The notes: a model not told the origin generated them from the sequence alone. A DNA stretch of 64,000 bases from Cytophaga aurantiaca DSM 3654 (GCF_000379725.1 NZ_KB903633.1:1-64000); one strand, 5' to 3'; shown: positions 1 through 8,749, counted from the stretch's first letter. Program-made: numbers and translations.

Positions 1-2
1 TT

Positions 3-269
3 GAACATAGTTCAGGAACAAGCGTAAGAAAACGAACACATGTATCAAGAAAAGCAAATATGCGTATCAAATCAATATTACACATGGCAGCACTGGTTGC
101 TATTCAATCAAATAAAGAAATTACAGAATTCTACGATCGTAAAATAAAACAAGGGAAAGCAAAAATGAATGTTATAAACGCTATTCGAAATAAATTAATA
201 CATCGTGTATTTGCATGCGTTAGAGATAATAGAAAATATGAATATATTTATACCAATGCACTTGCATAA
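3..269 (+). CDS. IS110-family transposase, C-terminal fragment (cut by window start)
   Basis: The reading frame is open from the first bases of the window, so the gene begins upstream. The residues match the C-terminal region of IS110/IS116/IS902 transposases: SGTSVRKRTHVSR, then a Leu/Ala-rich helix, FYDRK, and the ending AIRNKLIHRVFACVR. This part (transposase_20 region) follows the RuvC-like DEDD domain and carries the catalytic Ser of the family (the Ser of SGTS is the candidate). IS110 elements usually lack clear terminal inverted repeats, so the element's right end cannot be placed. It lies about 150 bp upstream of the promoter of the B12 operon. Whether the copy is intact cannot be seen. 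Confidence 0.85.
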   Translation, partial: EHSSGTSVRKRTHVSRKANMRIKSILHMAALVAIQSNKEITEFYDRKIKQGKAKMNVINAIRNKLIHRVFACVRDNRKYEYIYTNALA

Positions 270-418
270 ACCATAGAAATCCACGGCGATTATTCGTTGT
301 GACACAAATTAGAGAACGATAGCGACATATTTCATCGTCTTTGTACTCTATAATCAGTACTGAGTATTTATCTGTACTTCCTTCGTCTAGCACCTAGTAC
401 CTAGCAACTCGAAACTCC
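270..418. other. Intergenic tract with short degenerate CTAG repeats
   Basis: This gap lies between the transposase end and the riboswitch promoter. It contains a run near 386-405 in which CTAG recurs three times (CTAGCACCTAGTACCTAGCA), with AGTACTGAGTA just before it. No ORF or RNA is recognisable. The repeats look like low-complexity intergenic repeats rather than an operator, but this is only an impression. Confidence 0.35.
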
Positions 419-450
419 CTTGCTTCCTCAAAAATTAATTCCTACCTTTG
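419..450 (+). promoter_or_regulatory. Bacteroidota-type promoter for the riboswitch-btuB operon
   Basis: CTTG at 419-422 and TACCTTTG at 443-450 are separated by 20 bases. This matches the known Bacteroidota primary-sigma consensus (TTTG or TTG, about 19-21 bases, TAnnTTTG). Transcription would begin around 456, just before the riboswitch, as expected. Confidence 0.7.
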
Positions 451-460
451 TTCTGTTATT

Positions 461-625
461 GGTTTATTTCATAATCTGAAATAATTAAAAGGGAATTCGG
501 TGTAAGTCCGAAACAGTTCCCGCTGCTGTAAGCTCATATAACGTTGTATTTGATTTAGCCACTGTCCCGATAGCTATCTGGACGGGAAGGTAAATACAAC
601 AGAGTAAGTCAGAAGACCTGCCAGA
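461..625 (+). ncRNA. Cobalamin (adenosylcobalamin-type) riboswitch
   Basis: Conserved B12 riboswitch blocks occur in order: GGGAATTCGGTGTAAGTCCG from 491, CCCGCTGCTGTAAGC, GCCACTG at 558-564, GGGAAGG at 584-590, and the B12-box-like block GTAAGTCAGAAGACCTGCCA ending near 623. GTTGTATTT (543-551) and AAATACAAC (592-600) form a perfect 9-bp helix. A peripheral hairpin at 564-583 carries the palindrome GATAGCTATC. The element sits in the leader of a BtuB-like receptor, so it should repress uptake when cobalamin is plentiful. The expression platform is probably translational: no terminator U-run is seen, and a hairpin abuts the start codon. Confidence 0.95.
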
Positions 626-733
626 AACACATATTCGAAGCTTTCGGTGAAAAGGCTAGCGGATAAGTTCTTCATGCAGAACTCTCGTCTGCACTGTTGT
701 ATTTATCTCCTTTATACTAACCACAAGCTATCG

Positions 734-753
734 AATGATTTAACTAAATCATT
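734..753 (+). promoter_or_regulatory. Hairpin abutting the btuB start codon, possible riboswitch expression platform
   Basis: AATGATTT (734-741), loop AACT and AAATCATT (746-753) form a perfect 8-bp stem ending two bases before the ATG at 756. It occupies the ribosome-entry region, so it could be the switch that shuts translation. How it would compete with the aptamer is not obvious from the sequence. Confidence 0.4.
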
Positions 754-755
754 TG

Positions 756-2666
756 ATGCAGGCATTGTACGTACTTATTCGGGGTTTATTCATTTGTCTG
801 ATATTGATATTATCAGGCAATCAATATCTCCATGCACAAACTTCAACGGATTCGACATATGAAGCAGATATCATTCATATTAAAGGATACCGATACGAAG
901 ATTTTTCTGCAGGCAATAAATCCATTGTTATTGATTCAACTTACTTAAAGCAGAACCCTGGCTCTCTAGCCGACGTACTTTCAAATCAATCTTCTGTCTA
1001 CATCAAATCATACGGTGTAAGTTCTATAGCAAGCATATCGATCAGAGGTGGCTCTGCATCGCAGACTCAGACTACAATGAATGGTATGATCATGAACAGT
1101 CCAACCACCGGACAGGTCGACTATTCTACAATCCCTTCTTTTGTATTTACAAATTTACGCGTGCAGTATGGCTCGCAAGTTTCACTGATGGGCAGCGGAG
1201 CGATCGGCGGAAGCATTCATTTATCGAATGACGCAGATTTTGTTAAACGAAAACAACTCAGCATTAGCTACCAGCAAGCCAGCTTTGGTTCTATGCTGCC
1301 CATTTTATCTACACGTATAGGAGATTCTATACAGCAATTGTATGCAGCCGTATATTGCAAGCAGACTACAAATGATATTTTTTATTTTGATCAAGGTGAG
1401 AAAAAACAACTCAACCACGCCAAACAAAAACAAGCCGGCATGTATCTGGATTATTCCAGACGCATTAAAAATCACACACTGAAATACTGGCTATGGTATC
1501 AGCAATTCGATAAACAAATACCTGGCACAATAGGAGTGCCGTTTTCAGATGCACAGCAATACGATAGAAACTGGAAGCAAGGCTTGCAATGGATGTATGC
1601 AAAAAGAAGAACGGTCATTCAAAGCAGAGTAGGATATCAATCGGATAAAATGAATTACCAATCCGATACAACAAACATACATTCAATTATAAATAGTCAG
1701 CTCATTCAGGCTGAACTGGAATATAGATATCAACTAAATTCGAATGTATTGCTTTTAGCAGGAACACAAGCTATTTTTCAAGAAGCCAGTTCTGATAATT
1801 TTTCAGAACCAACGGTGCATCAAAATAAGATCGGATTCTTTCTTTCTTCAAACATTAAATTATTTAATAAGAAACTCATTCTTGTTCCAGCCATCCGTAA
1901 AGACTGGGTAAACACATGGATACCGTTTACACCATCACTAGGCATGGATTATCATCTGTGTTCTGCAATGAAGTTTCACGGACTAGTATCCTATAATTAC
2001 AGAGTTCCTTCCTTGAACGATCTGTACTGGAATCCCGGTGGTAATGCATCTCTTAAACCTGAGAGTGGCTGGGGATATGAAGCAGGAGCGGCATTCGAAA
2101 AAAAGATTCATAAGCTTACATTTTTTCAGGATGTTACCATCTATACACGAATCATAAAAGATTGGATCTTATGGACTCCAAGTTATGGCATCTGGACCCC
2201 CGATAATATTCAACAGGTATGGTCGAGAGGATTGGAGTCTGAAACACGGTTAACAATACCGGTTACAAATTTCATGATTCAATTCAGAAATTCATTTGCT
2301 TATACAAAGTCTACCAATGAATCCGATCTGGCATCTACCGATGATCGAAAAGGAAAGCAATTGATCTATGTTCCGCTATATAAAAACTCCTTTACCACAG
2401 CAGTTAATTTTAAGAAAATAAACATAGGTCTTATATACAATTATACGTCATGGAGTTTTATTACTTCTGACAATTCAGATTATATAAATCCCTATCATCT
2501 ATTTGATACATATGCAACATTCAATTTCAATGTTCCAAAATCTAAATCAACACTATCAATTAATGCCCGCATCAATAACATCTTAAATACTTCTTATGAA
2601 GTAGTGGCAAGTCGACCAATGCCGCTACGCAATTATCAATTAACATTATCTTATACATTTAATTAA
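756..2666 (+). CDS. btuB: TonB-dependent outer-membrane cobalamin receptor, BtuB-like
   Basis: The 636-residue protein has a signal peptide (about residues 1-28, ending HAQ), a plug domain (about 60-180, with LADVLSNQSSVYIKSYG and SIRGGSASQTQTTMNG) and a C-terminal barrel ending in the aromatic-rich strand YQLTLSYTFN. This is the layout of a small TonB-dependent receptor; the Bacteroidota carboxypeptidase-like extension is absent. The upstream cobalamin riboswitch makes B12 or a related corrinoid the likely substrate, imported with TonB-ExbBD energy. I chose the ATG at 756 over the in-frame TTG at 753. The next gene begins 5 bases after the stop, and the two following genes complete a surface B12 operon. 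Confidence 0.92.
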   Translation: MQALYVLIRGLFICLILILSGNQYLHAQTSTDSTYEADIIHIKGYRYEDFSAGNKSIVIDSTYLKQNPGSLADVLSNQSSVYIKSYGVSSIASISIRGGSASQTQTTMNGMIMNSPTTGQVDYSTIPSFVFTNLRVQYGSQVSLMGSGAIGGSIHLSNDADFVKRKQLSISYQQASFGSMLPILSTRIGDSIQQLYAAVYCKQTTNDIFYFDQGEKKQLNHAKQKQAGMYLDYSRRIKNHTLKYWLWYQQFDKQIPGTIGVPFSDAQQYDRNWKQGLQWMYAKRRTVIQSRVGYQSDKMNYQSDTTNIHSIINSQLIQAELEYRYQLNSNVLLLAGTQAIFQEASSDNFSEPTVHQNKIGFFLSSNIKLFNKKLILVPAIRKDWVNTWIPFTPSLGMDYHLCSAMKFHGLVSYNYRVPSLNDLYWNPGGNASLKPESGWGYEAGAAFEKKIHKLTFFQDVTIYTRIIKDWILWTPSYGIWTPDNIQQVWSRGLESETRLTIPVTNFMIQFRNSFAYTKSTNESDLASTDDRKGKQLIYVPLYKNSFTTAVNFKKINIGLIYNYTSWSFITSDNSDYINPYHLFDTYATFNFNVPKSKSTLSINARINNILNTSYEVVASRPMPLRNYQLTLSYTFN

Positions 2667-2670
2667 TACT

Positions 2671-4293
2671 ATGAAAAAACTATACACATGTTTGTTATTA
2701 CTTGTGCAGTCCGTTTATGGATTTGCACAAACTACATCAACCTTCGAAGCACTTCCATTAGATGGAAACGGATACTGGATAGGAGCAGATGGCTCGGGTG
2801 GATTTACAAATGGAGATGCATATTTTCAAACTATAAATGAAGGGTGGTGGTCTACAGGTTTTGCGTATTCAAACAAAACCGATGTAACTACTGAAGGATA
2901 TACAAATCAATACAGTGTCTTTACTGGCAGCGGTGTTGGTCGTTCAGAAAAATTTGCAATCGGAAAGAACGGATCCGTTATTGAATTAAAAAATGCAGCA
3001 AAAACAAATGACGTAACCGGTTTTTATGTTACTAATACAACGTATGCGGCACTTGATATGATCAACGGATCTGGTTTCTCTAAAGCATTTGGAGGCCCTA
3101 CTGGTAATGATCCGGACTACTTCCAATTAGCAATAACTGGCTATAGAAATAATGTAGTAATTAGCGATACTGTAAAAATAAAATTAGCAGATTACACATT
3201 TGCTGACAATTCAAAAGACTATATATTAAATACATGGCGCTGGGTAGACTTAAGACCATTGGGTGTGGTTGACAGTTTGATTTTTCTTTTGACTTCATCG
3301 GACAATGATCCCGTATACGGAATGAACACACCAAACTATTTTGCAATAGATCACTTCAATGAACCACTATATGATTTAGCAGTGGTGAATGGAGGTACAG
3401 AAGCAATTTCTAAAGAGAGTACGTTGTTCAAATCATGGGCTACTACATGTACAGTAACCAGAGGTTATCTGGATATTGCTAATCCAGGTCTTGGCTACGC
3501 GAGCTATGGTAAAGATGTAAATGGTACTCTTAAAGCAGGTGTGAATGGATTGGTATCATTAGGAGATAACGGAGTTGCGATTCTTGAATTTGCTAAACCA
3601 ATTAAAAATGGTGCAGGTCCGGATTTTGCAGTATTTGAAAATGCATTTGATCTTGGTACAAATCAGTTTTTGGAATTGGCTTTTGTTGAAGTCAGTTCAG
3701 ATGGTGTAAACTATGTTCGTTTCCCATCTATATCGAAAACAGATTCCAAAACACAGCTTGATAACAATGCACAAATGGATGCTTCTCTGATTTACAATTT
3801 AGCGGGTAAATATGTTGCGAACTACGGAACACCATTTGATCTTGAGCAATTGAAAAATTACTCTTTACTAGATGTAAATAATATCACACACGTAAAAATA
3901 ATTGATGTTATCGGAACAATTGATTTAACACTTTCCTCTAAAGATTCATTAGGCAACCCGATCAATGATCCCTATGCTACAGCATTTGCGTCATGTGGTT
4001 TTGATTTAGATGCAGTAGGAGTGATCAACCAGAATGATCTTGCTACGTCTATCAGTAAATCAAATTCATCTATTTTAGAAATTTATCCAAATCCATCCGC
4101 AAATCAATTTAATATTTCTTTATTAGACGTATCTTTCGTTGGTCAGCAATTATATGTATACGATGTAAATGGTATCCTTGTTGAAAATCAGATCATAACT
4201 GAAACAACAATCCTGGATGCTACTGCATGGGAAAATGGAATCTATTATATTCGCGTTGGAAATACCGCAGAAAAAATTATTAAGATCGACTAA
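2671..4293 (+). CDS. Secreted DUF4465 protein with T9SS type A sorting domain, B12 locus
   Basis: This 540-residue protein has a signal peptide (about 1-19, ending GFAQ), a DUF4465-like domain (about 25-230: opening FEALPLDGNGYWIGADGSGG, later TWRWVDLRPLG and FAIDHF), a middle region with FAVFENAF and a discoidin-like FVEVSSDGVNYVRFPS, and a C-terminal type A sorting tail (IYPNPSANQFNIS to the end). The T9SS would therefore place it on the cell surface. It lies between a BtuB-like receptor and a BtuG-like propeller under one cobalamin riboswitch, so an accessory role in surface corrinoid capture is likely; direct binding is inference. Its stop codon overlaps the next start (TAATG), which suggests translational coupling. 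Confidence 0.85.
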   Translation: MKKLYTCLLLLVQSVYGFAQTTSTFEALPLDGNGYWIGADGSGGFTNGDAYFQTINEGWWSTGFAYSNKTDVTTEGYTNQYSVFTGSGVGRSEKFAIGKNGSVIELKNAAKTNDVTGFYVTNTTYAALDMINGSGFSKAFGGPTGNDPDYFQLAITGYRNNVVISDTVKIKLADYTFADNSKDYILNTWRWVDLRPLGVVDSLIFLLTSSDNDPVYGMNTPNYFAIDHFNEPLYDLAVVNGGTEAISKESTLFKSWATTCTVTRGYLDIANPGLGYASYGKDVNGTLKAGVNGLVSLGDNGVAILEFAKPIKNGAGPDFAVFENAFDLGTNQFLELAFVEVSSDGVNYVRFPSISKTDSKTQLDNNAQMDASLIYNLAGKYVANYGTPFDLEQLKNYSLLDVNNITHVKIIDVIGTIDLTLSSKDSLGNPINDPYATAFASCGFDLDAVGVINQNDLATSISKSNSSILEIYPNPSANQFNISLLDVSFVGQQLYVYDVNGILVENQIITETTILDATAWENGIYYIRVGNTAEKIIKID

Positions 4294-5318
4294 TGAAAAA
4301 CCGAATCATTCGGCTGCTTATTATCATAAGCATTTTCTATTCATGTAAACCACCGGCAAAGGAATCAGATCCTTTGCCGGATTTACTGCAATCGGGTATG
4401 TTCGTAGTGAATGAAGGCAACTTTCAGTCAGGAAATGGAAGTGTTAGCTTTTATGATTCAACAAATAATCTAGTTACACAGGATATTTTTTTCCTAAAAA
4501 ATAACAGACCTGCAGGAGACGTTTGTCAACAGTTGGCCTATTTTCAAAATCAATTTTATCTGGTCGTTAATAATTCAGGTAAAATTGAAATATTGAATTC
4601 AGATTTTATAAGTACCAAAACAATTTCAGGTCTTACATCCCCAAGATACATGGCCTTTGCTTCAAGTACGAAAGGATATATAACAGATTTGCATGCAAAA
4701 GGGGTTTCGATACTCAATACAAGTTCACAGACGATTGAGAAAAAAATACGCATCAATTACTGGACAGAAGAGTTGTTGAACTACAAAGACACATTCTATG
4801 TAACAAGTCCGGAGAGCAGGTATTTATATTTAATTGACAGTAAATCAGAATCCCTGAAAGATAGTATTAATATAGGTTACGGAAGTTCATCCATTGCAAT
4901 TGATAACAATAATTTTTTATGGATCTTATGCAACGGAAATGAAGCTCTTTCCATTTTACCATCTATTGTCTGTCTCAATCCACAAAACAGACAAATCGTT
5001 CGCACGATCAAGGCTTCTTCCTATTCAATTTTTGCATCTAAAATTAATTTCAATAAAATAAATAATTGTATGTATTGGATCGAACAGGATATCTACAGAA
5101 TCAATACGACAACTCCTTCATCTGTAAAAGAAATTATAATTGATGGTTCAGGAAAAACGTTTTATGGATTGGCTGTTCACTCTTCAAATGGTGATCTGAT
5201 TGTAAGCGATGCTGGTGATTTTTCTCAACGGTCTACCATATACACCTATACAAAAAACGGCCTCGAAAGAAATTCCTTCAAGGCCGGTATAATCAGTGGA
5301 TATATACTTATTAAATAA
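4293..5318 (+). CDS. Surface lipoprotein with YVTN/DUF5074-like beta-propeller, BtuG-like
   Basis: The 341-residue protein has a lipoprotein signal with lipobox Cys at about residue 18 (FYSC). It continues with GMFVVNEGNF, typical of the start of DUF5074/YncE-like seven-bladed propellers, and with repeated blade strands (SVSFYD, KIEILNSD, GVSILNTS). In Bacteroides, BtuG lipoproteins of this fold cap BtuB and bind cobalamin with very high affinity. The same order here (riboswitch, BtuB, DUF4465, propeller) supports that role by analogy. Its start overlaps the preceding stop by one base. The last coding bases contain a strong hairpin that serves as a terminator on the opposite strand. Confidence 0.85.
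   Translation: MKNRIIRLLIIISIFYSCKPPAKESDPLPDLLQSGMFVVNEGNFQSGNGSVSFYDSTNNLVTQDIFFLKNNRPAGDVCQQLAYFQNQFYLVVNNSGKIEILNSDFISTKTISGLTSPRYMAFASSTKGYITDLHAKGVSILNTSSQTIEKKIRINYWTEELLNYKDTFYVTSPESRYLYLIDSKSESLKDSINIGYGSSSIAIDNNNFLWILCNGNEALSILPSIVCLNPQNRQIVRTIKASSYSIFASKINFNKINNCMYWIEQDIYRINTTTPSSVKEIIIDGSGKTFYGLAVHSSNGDLIVSDAGDFSQRSTIYTYTKNGLERNSFKAGIISGYILIK
5252..5285 (-). terminator. Minus-strand intrinsic terminator embedded in the 3' end of the BtuG-like gene
   Basis: Read on the minus strand, CGGCCTTGAAGG pairs with the mirrored segment ending GAGGCCG and is followed by TTTTTT. It lies 36 bases beyond the stop of the convergent gene at 5321-5998. On the plus strand the hairpin is not followed by a T-run, so termination should be directional. 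Confidence 0.7.
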
Positions 5319-5320
5319 TA

Positions 5321-5998
5321 CTAGAATACAAATCCAAGACGTAATCCGGCTTTAGGAGTTATGCCGGTATAATCCTGAGCTTCTAAGATCCAGAAAGTCC
5401 GGTCATCTTTGTTATAAAATGCAGGTGCTGTATTGTTAGATATTTTTAGTCCGCCTCCAACAAACATATCCATTACAAATGCATTTCTTATCACCCATTG
5501 AAAACCAAATACACCGCCGCCATCAAAGGATTCTATGTTGTATTTAAAAGATACGGGGATTACTGTTCCATTTGTACTTTGTGTGTGAATTTCAAAATTA
5601 TTTTTACAGTAACGGAAATAAGGTGCAGCATATAAGCCACTCATTACGGATTGACCTTTCAGAAAATAAAATTTCAGCATTACTTCAGCAAGGCCACCAT
5701 AGGCTTTGTCTGTATTATTTGATGTAACATACGTATTGCCGTTGTAATATGTACCATTATAATCTGAATCCTGTGATGCAGCCATCATCCCCCCGGTAAG
5801 CTGCAAAGTGGTGCCTTGACTTAAATATCTTTCATAAGATAATGCGAAGGTTGAAACGAAAAAGCTTGTAGGATTAACCTTTAAAGAATTTTTTTTAGCT
5901 ACGATTGCATCTTCCGTTTGAGCAAATACTGTTCCTGCTGAACTCAAAATAGAAGTGATGATAATAACTCCTTTCAAAAAAATAGACGACTTAAACAT
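5321..5998 (-). CDS. Outer-membrane beta-barrel protein, unknown function
   Basis: The 225-residue protein has a signal peptide (about 1-26, ending VFAQ) and alternating amphipathic strands ending in LRLGFVF, a typical final barrel strand. The opening LKVNPTSFFVSTFALSYERYL resembles the DUF3575/small porin-like barrels common in Bacteroidota. Its function is not recognisable. It is convergent with the BtuG-like gene, with only two bases between the stops, and uses a terminator lying inside that gene. It starts about 80 bases from the divergent small ORF at 6081. No evidence ties it to B12 uptake beyond position. Confidence 0.75.
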   Translation of the reverse strand: MFKSSIFLKGVIIITSILSSAGTVFAQTEDAIVAKKNSLKVNPTSFFVSTFALSYERYLSQGTTLQLTGGMMAASQDSDYNGTYYNGNTYVTSNNTDKAYGGLAEVMLKFYFLKGQSVMSGLYAAPYFRYCKNNFEIHTQSTNGTVIPVSFKYNIESFDGGGVFGFQWVIRNAFVMDMFVGGGLKISNNTAPAFYNKDDRTFWILEAQDYTGITPKAGLRLGFVF

Positions 5999-6080
5999 AG
6001 ATGGCTGTTTTATTTTAGTTAGATTGAAATTAAATTAAATTTGCTGTAATTAAAAATACTAAAGATTAACGAATCAAACT

Positions 6081-6278
6081 ATGCTTTTGCCCTATATTTG
6101 GATTGTTTTTTTATTCATATTCTTTTTATTGGGATTAATTCGAACTTTTATTTTATCTGAAATAGATGTCGAATTCTTAAATCATAATGGTTTAGTAACA
6201 TTCCGATTACGTATACAAAATGATGCTATTAAAGGATATTCATTCTATTATCGAACGTATTTTCTTTGTATACAATGA
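6081..6278 (+). CDS. Small single-pass membrane protein, hypothetical
   Basis: This 65-codon ORF has a strongly hydrophobic N-terminus (about residues 3-25, [17 protein letters not shown]) followed by a polar tail. Its TGA overlaps the ATG of the next gene (ATGA at 6275-6278), an arrangement typical of translational coupling. A -7-like TAAATTTG lies at 6036-6043. I do not recognise the protein. It could be a non-coding AT-rich stretch that happens to be open, so confidence is modest. Confidence 0.4.
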   Translation: MLLPYIWIVFLFIFFLLGLIRTFILSEIDVEFLNHNGLVTFRLRIQNDAIKGYSFYYRTYFLCIQ

Positions 6279-6874
6279 AAACACATAAACTACCGCGATC
6301 TTTTTATTTACGAGAAAATGTACAGCTTATCAGTCAGGAATTGCTTGGGAAAGTATTAGTATCTTTTATTGATGGTAAGTTAACCTCCGGTATAATAACT
6401 GAAACAGAAGCATATCAGGCACCTGAAGACAAAGCTTCGCATGCATTTGGCAATAAAAAAACACCTCGTACAGAAGTATTTTACATGGAGGGAGCAATAG
6501 GTTACGTATATTTGTGTTACGGCATCCACAACTTGTTCAATGTTGTTACCAATAAAAAAGGTATTCCTCACGCAATACTGATACGTTCTCTTGAACCACT
6601 TGAAGGCATTGAAACAATGATGCAGCGAAGGAAGAAAAATAAATTGGACAAAACTCTTACAGCTGGCCCCGGAGCATTGTCTCAGGCATTAGGTATAAAT
6701 AAATTACACAACAAAATTTCCTTATTAGGAGATGATTTGTGGATAGAAGACCGAAACATTCACGTTGATTCAATCCATGCAACAACACGCGTAGGAATAG
6801 ATTATGCGGAAGAATATAAAGATAAACCCTGGCGTTATTACATAAAGGGAAATAAATGGATCAGCAAAGTCTGA
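6275..6874 (+). CDS. DNA-3-methyladenine glycosylase (AAG/MPG family)
   Basis: A 199-residue base-excision repair enzyme that removes alkylated purines by flipping them out and hydrolysing the glycosidic bond. Family motifs are clear: [21 protein letters not shown] with the catalytic Glu region, [19 protein letters not shown], and AVLIR-like AILIRSLEP, then [11 protein letters not shown]. The length is normal for bacterial AAG homologues (about 200). I chose the ATG at 6275 over the upstream TTG at 6266. The start overlaps the stop of a small membrane ORF by four bases. Confidence 0.93.
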   Translation: MKTHKLPRSFYLRENVQLISQELLGKVLVSFIDGKLTSGIITETEAYQAPEDKASHAFGNKKTPRTEVFYMEGAIGYVYLCYGIHNLFNVVTNKKGIPHAILIRSLEPLEGIETMMQRRKKNKLDKTLTAGPGALSQALGINKLHNKISLLGDDLWIEDRNIHVDSIHATTRVGIDYAEEYKDKPWRYYIKGNKWISKV

Positions 6875-6953
6875 TTTATAATATTTCAAGAAGAAAAACT
6901 GTAACCAATTACTTAAAAACCATTATTCATTTATACCAATACAAAACATATCT

Positions 6954-8681
6954 ATGAAATTCATTCAAAAAATAATTTGTATTTTTTTAGTCTCATTAAG
7001 TATACTGGCCAACGCCCAGGAAGGCAACAGCTGTCCGGAAGATTTATTTCCGTATTACGATAAAGAAAAGAAAGCATGGGGATATGCAGACATGATGGGA
7101 ATGATGGTAGTAGAACCCATCTTTACAAAAGTATCTCCATACAGCAGCAACAAGGCCATTGTTCAAAAAGGAAGCTTATGCGGCGTTCTCGATTGTAATG
7201 GAAACCTGATCATACCTGTTCAATATAAAAAGATCTTAAACTTCAGATACAATAAAGCCTGGGCCATGAAAGACAGTCTCTGGGCACTGATCGATGATAA
7301 AGGAAGAAATGTATTGGCTCCGCAGTATTCAGAGATCTATTCCATTCAGGGTACAGAATTGACCTGGGTAAAGAAAGCAGGCTTATGGGGATTATTTGAT
7401 GAAGAAAATAGTAAATATATCATTATTCCACAGTATACAGTTGCACAGGTAATGTCGCCCAATTGTTCATTGATACAAAAGAATGGCAAGTTAGGTGTAG
7501 TCAATCACGTTAACGGCGGCTTTTTGCTAGAACCAAATATCGAACACGTGAAAAAGATTTCTCCACGCGACATTATTTTCGAACAGGATGGTAAATGGGG
7601 TATATTCAATAACATAGGTAAAGTAACATTGAATCCGTTATACGATTCAATAGATGTTTTCAAAACAAGTATTCTGATTGTTAAGAATGGCGCTAACTAT
7701 GGACTTACCGACCTTGCCGGAGGAATTTTATTACCTGCAGAATATCAATCCATCGCACCATATAGTAATGGATATTTCAGAATTAAGAAAAATAACTTGT
7801 ACGGTTACGCATCAATAAAAGGAAAAGTTTATATAACACCTAAATATCCTCAAGCAAGCGACTTTTCTAATGGTACAGCTATCGTTCAACAAAATAATTT
7901 ATTCGGAATTATTGATCTGAAAGATTTTTTTGTGATTAAACCAATCTATACATCTTTAAAATTATCCGATACAAAAGAGTATTATGTTGGTTCTGAAAAA
8001 GCCAATACTGAAAATTTATTACTACCGGTTACATCGAATATTTTTAATACCTATACATTTGATAAAGTTAGTCTGACTGATTCACTCGAAAGTATTCAGG
8101 TAAACCAAAATAACGTTTGGTTTTACTTCAATGGAAAAAATCAAGCTAAAAAATTTGATATCGTTTTTGATGAAACAGGATCGTTTTCAAATGGTATTGC
8201 TACTGTAAAAAAAGATGGTAAAGTTGGCATCATCAATAGCGCAGGCGCTTATGTGATGCAGCCCAATTATTCAGCAATTGAAAAGCAACAATTAGGAATT
8301 ACATCGTTTTACATTGCTACAGAAAATAATAAAAAGGGATTGTTTAATGCAGATGGCAAGCGCATTCTTGCTTCCGATTATCAGGAAATTATTCTTGCCG
8401 CTCCAAACCATTTAAAAGTAAAAAAAGATAATGTTTGGTCATTGCTGCGAACCGATGGTACAGTAGTATCTACACAGGTCTATACCTTTATGGATACAGG
8501 CAACGCAACGCCGATTCCGGTAACACGTTCAAAAAAATGGTGTTTACTAAATCAGGATGGAGTAGAAACAAAATTGATAAAAGCAGTGTCTATCAAACAG
8601 GATCCTACAAATGCAAGGAACTATATTGTTGACACTGGCAAGTCTACCTACATCATAAATAAACTGGGAGAGAAGCAATAA
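6954..8681 (+). CDS. Secreted WG-repeat protein
   Basis: The 575-residue protein has a signal peptide (about 1-21, ending ANAQ) and at least ten WG-type repeats over most of its length. Each has the form (W/L/Y)G-hydrophobic-D/N-x-x-G-x-hydrophobic-x-P-x-Y, for example AWGYADMMG, LWGLFDEE, KWGIFNNIG, KVGIINSAG and KKGLFNADG. WG repeats are widespread in Bacteroidota and have no established biochemical role. There is no sorting tail or lipobox, so it is probably periplasmic. It stands between the glycosylase and cyclophilin genes with independent spacing. Confidence 0.85.
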   Translation: MKFIQKIICIFLVSLSILANAQEGNSCPEDLFPYYDKEKKAWGYADMMGMMVVEPIFTKVSPYSSNKAIVQKGSLCGVLDCNGNLIIPVQYKKILNFRYNKAWAMKDSLWALIDDKGRNVLAPQYSEIYSIQGTELTWVKKAGLWGLFDEENSKYIIIPQYTVAQVMSPNCSLIQKNGKLGVVNHVNGGFLLEPNIEHVKKISPRDIIFEQDGKWGIFNNIGKVTLNPLYDSIDVFKTSILIVKNGANYGLTDLAGGILLPAEYQSIAPYSNGYFRIKKNNLYGYASIKGKVYITPKYPQASDFSNGTAIVQQNNLFGIIDLKDFFVIKPIYTSLKLSDTKEYYVGSEKANTENLLLPVTSNIFNTYTFDKVSLTDSLESIQVNQNNVWFYFNGKNQAKKFDIVFDETGSFSNGIATVKKDGKVGIINSAGAYVMQPNYSAIEKQQLGITSFYIATENNKKGLFNADGKRILASDYQEIILAAPNHLKVKKDNVWSLLRTDGTVVSTQVYTFMDTGNATPIPVTRSKKWCLLNQDGVETKLIKAVSIKQDPTNARNYIVDTGKSTYIINKLGEKQ

Positions 8682-8711
8682 GTAACCCGTTCACTTTATT
8701 AAAAAAAATCG

Positions 8712-8719
8712 TACTTTTG
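8712..8719 (+). promoter_or_regulatory. -7 promoter element for the cyclophilin gene
   Basis: TACTTTTG matches TAnnTTTG exactly and lies 30 bases before the ATG at 8750. No clear -33 TTG is found at the expected spacing, so only half of the promoter is supported. Confidence 0.5.
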
Positions 8720-8749
8720 TACAACTTATAATTGTAATACAAAATTCTT

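Noticed and set aside
386-405. CRISPR-like array from the CTAG repeats
   Set aside because: Units are only about 8-10 bases with no regular spacers.
647-862. 71-codon ORF in the btuB leader
   Set aside because: It overlaps the riboswitch-start region and the btuB signal peptide in another frame, and has no recognisable protein features.
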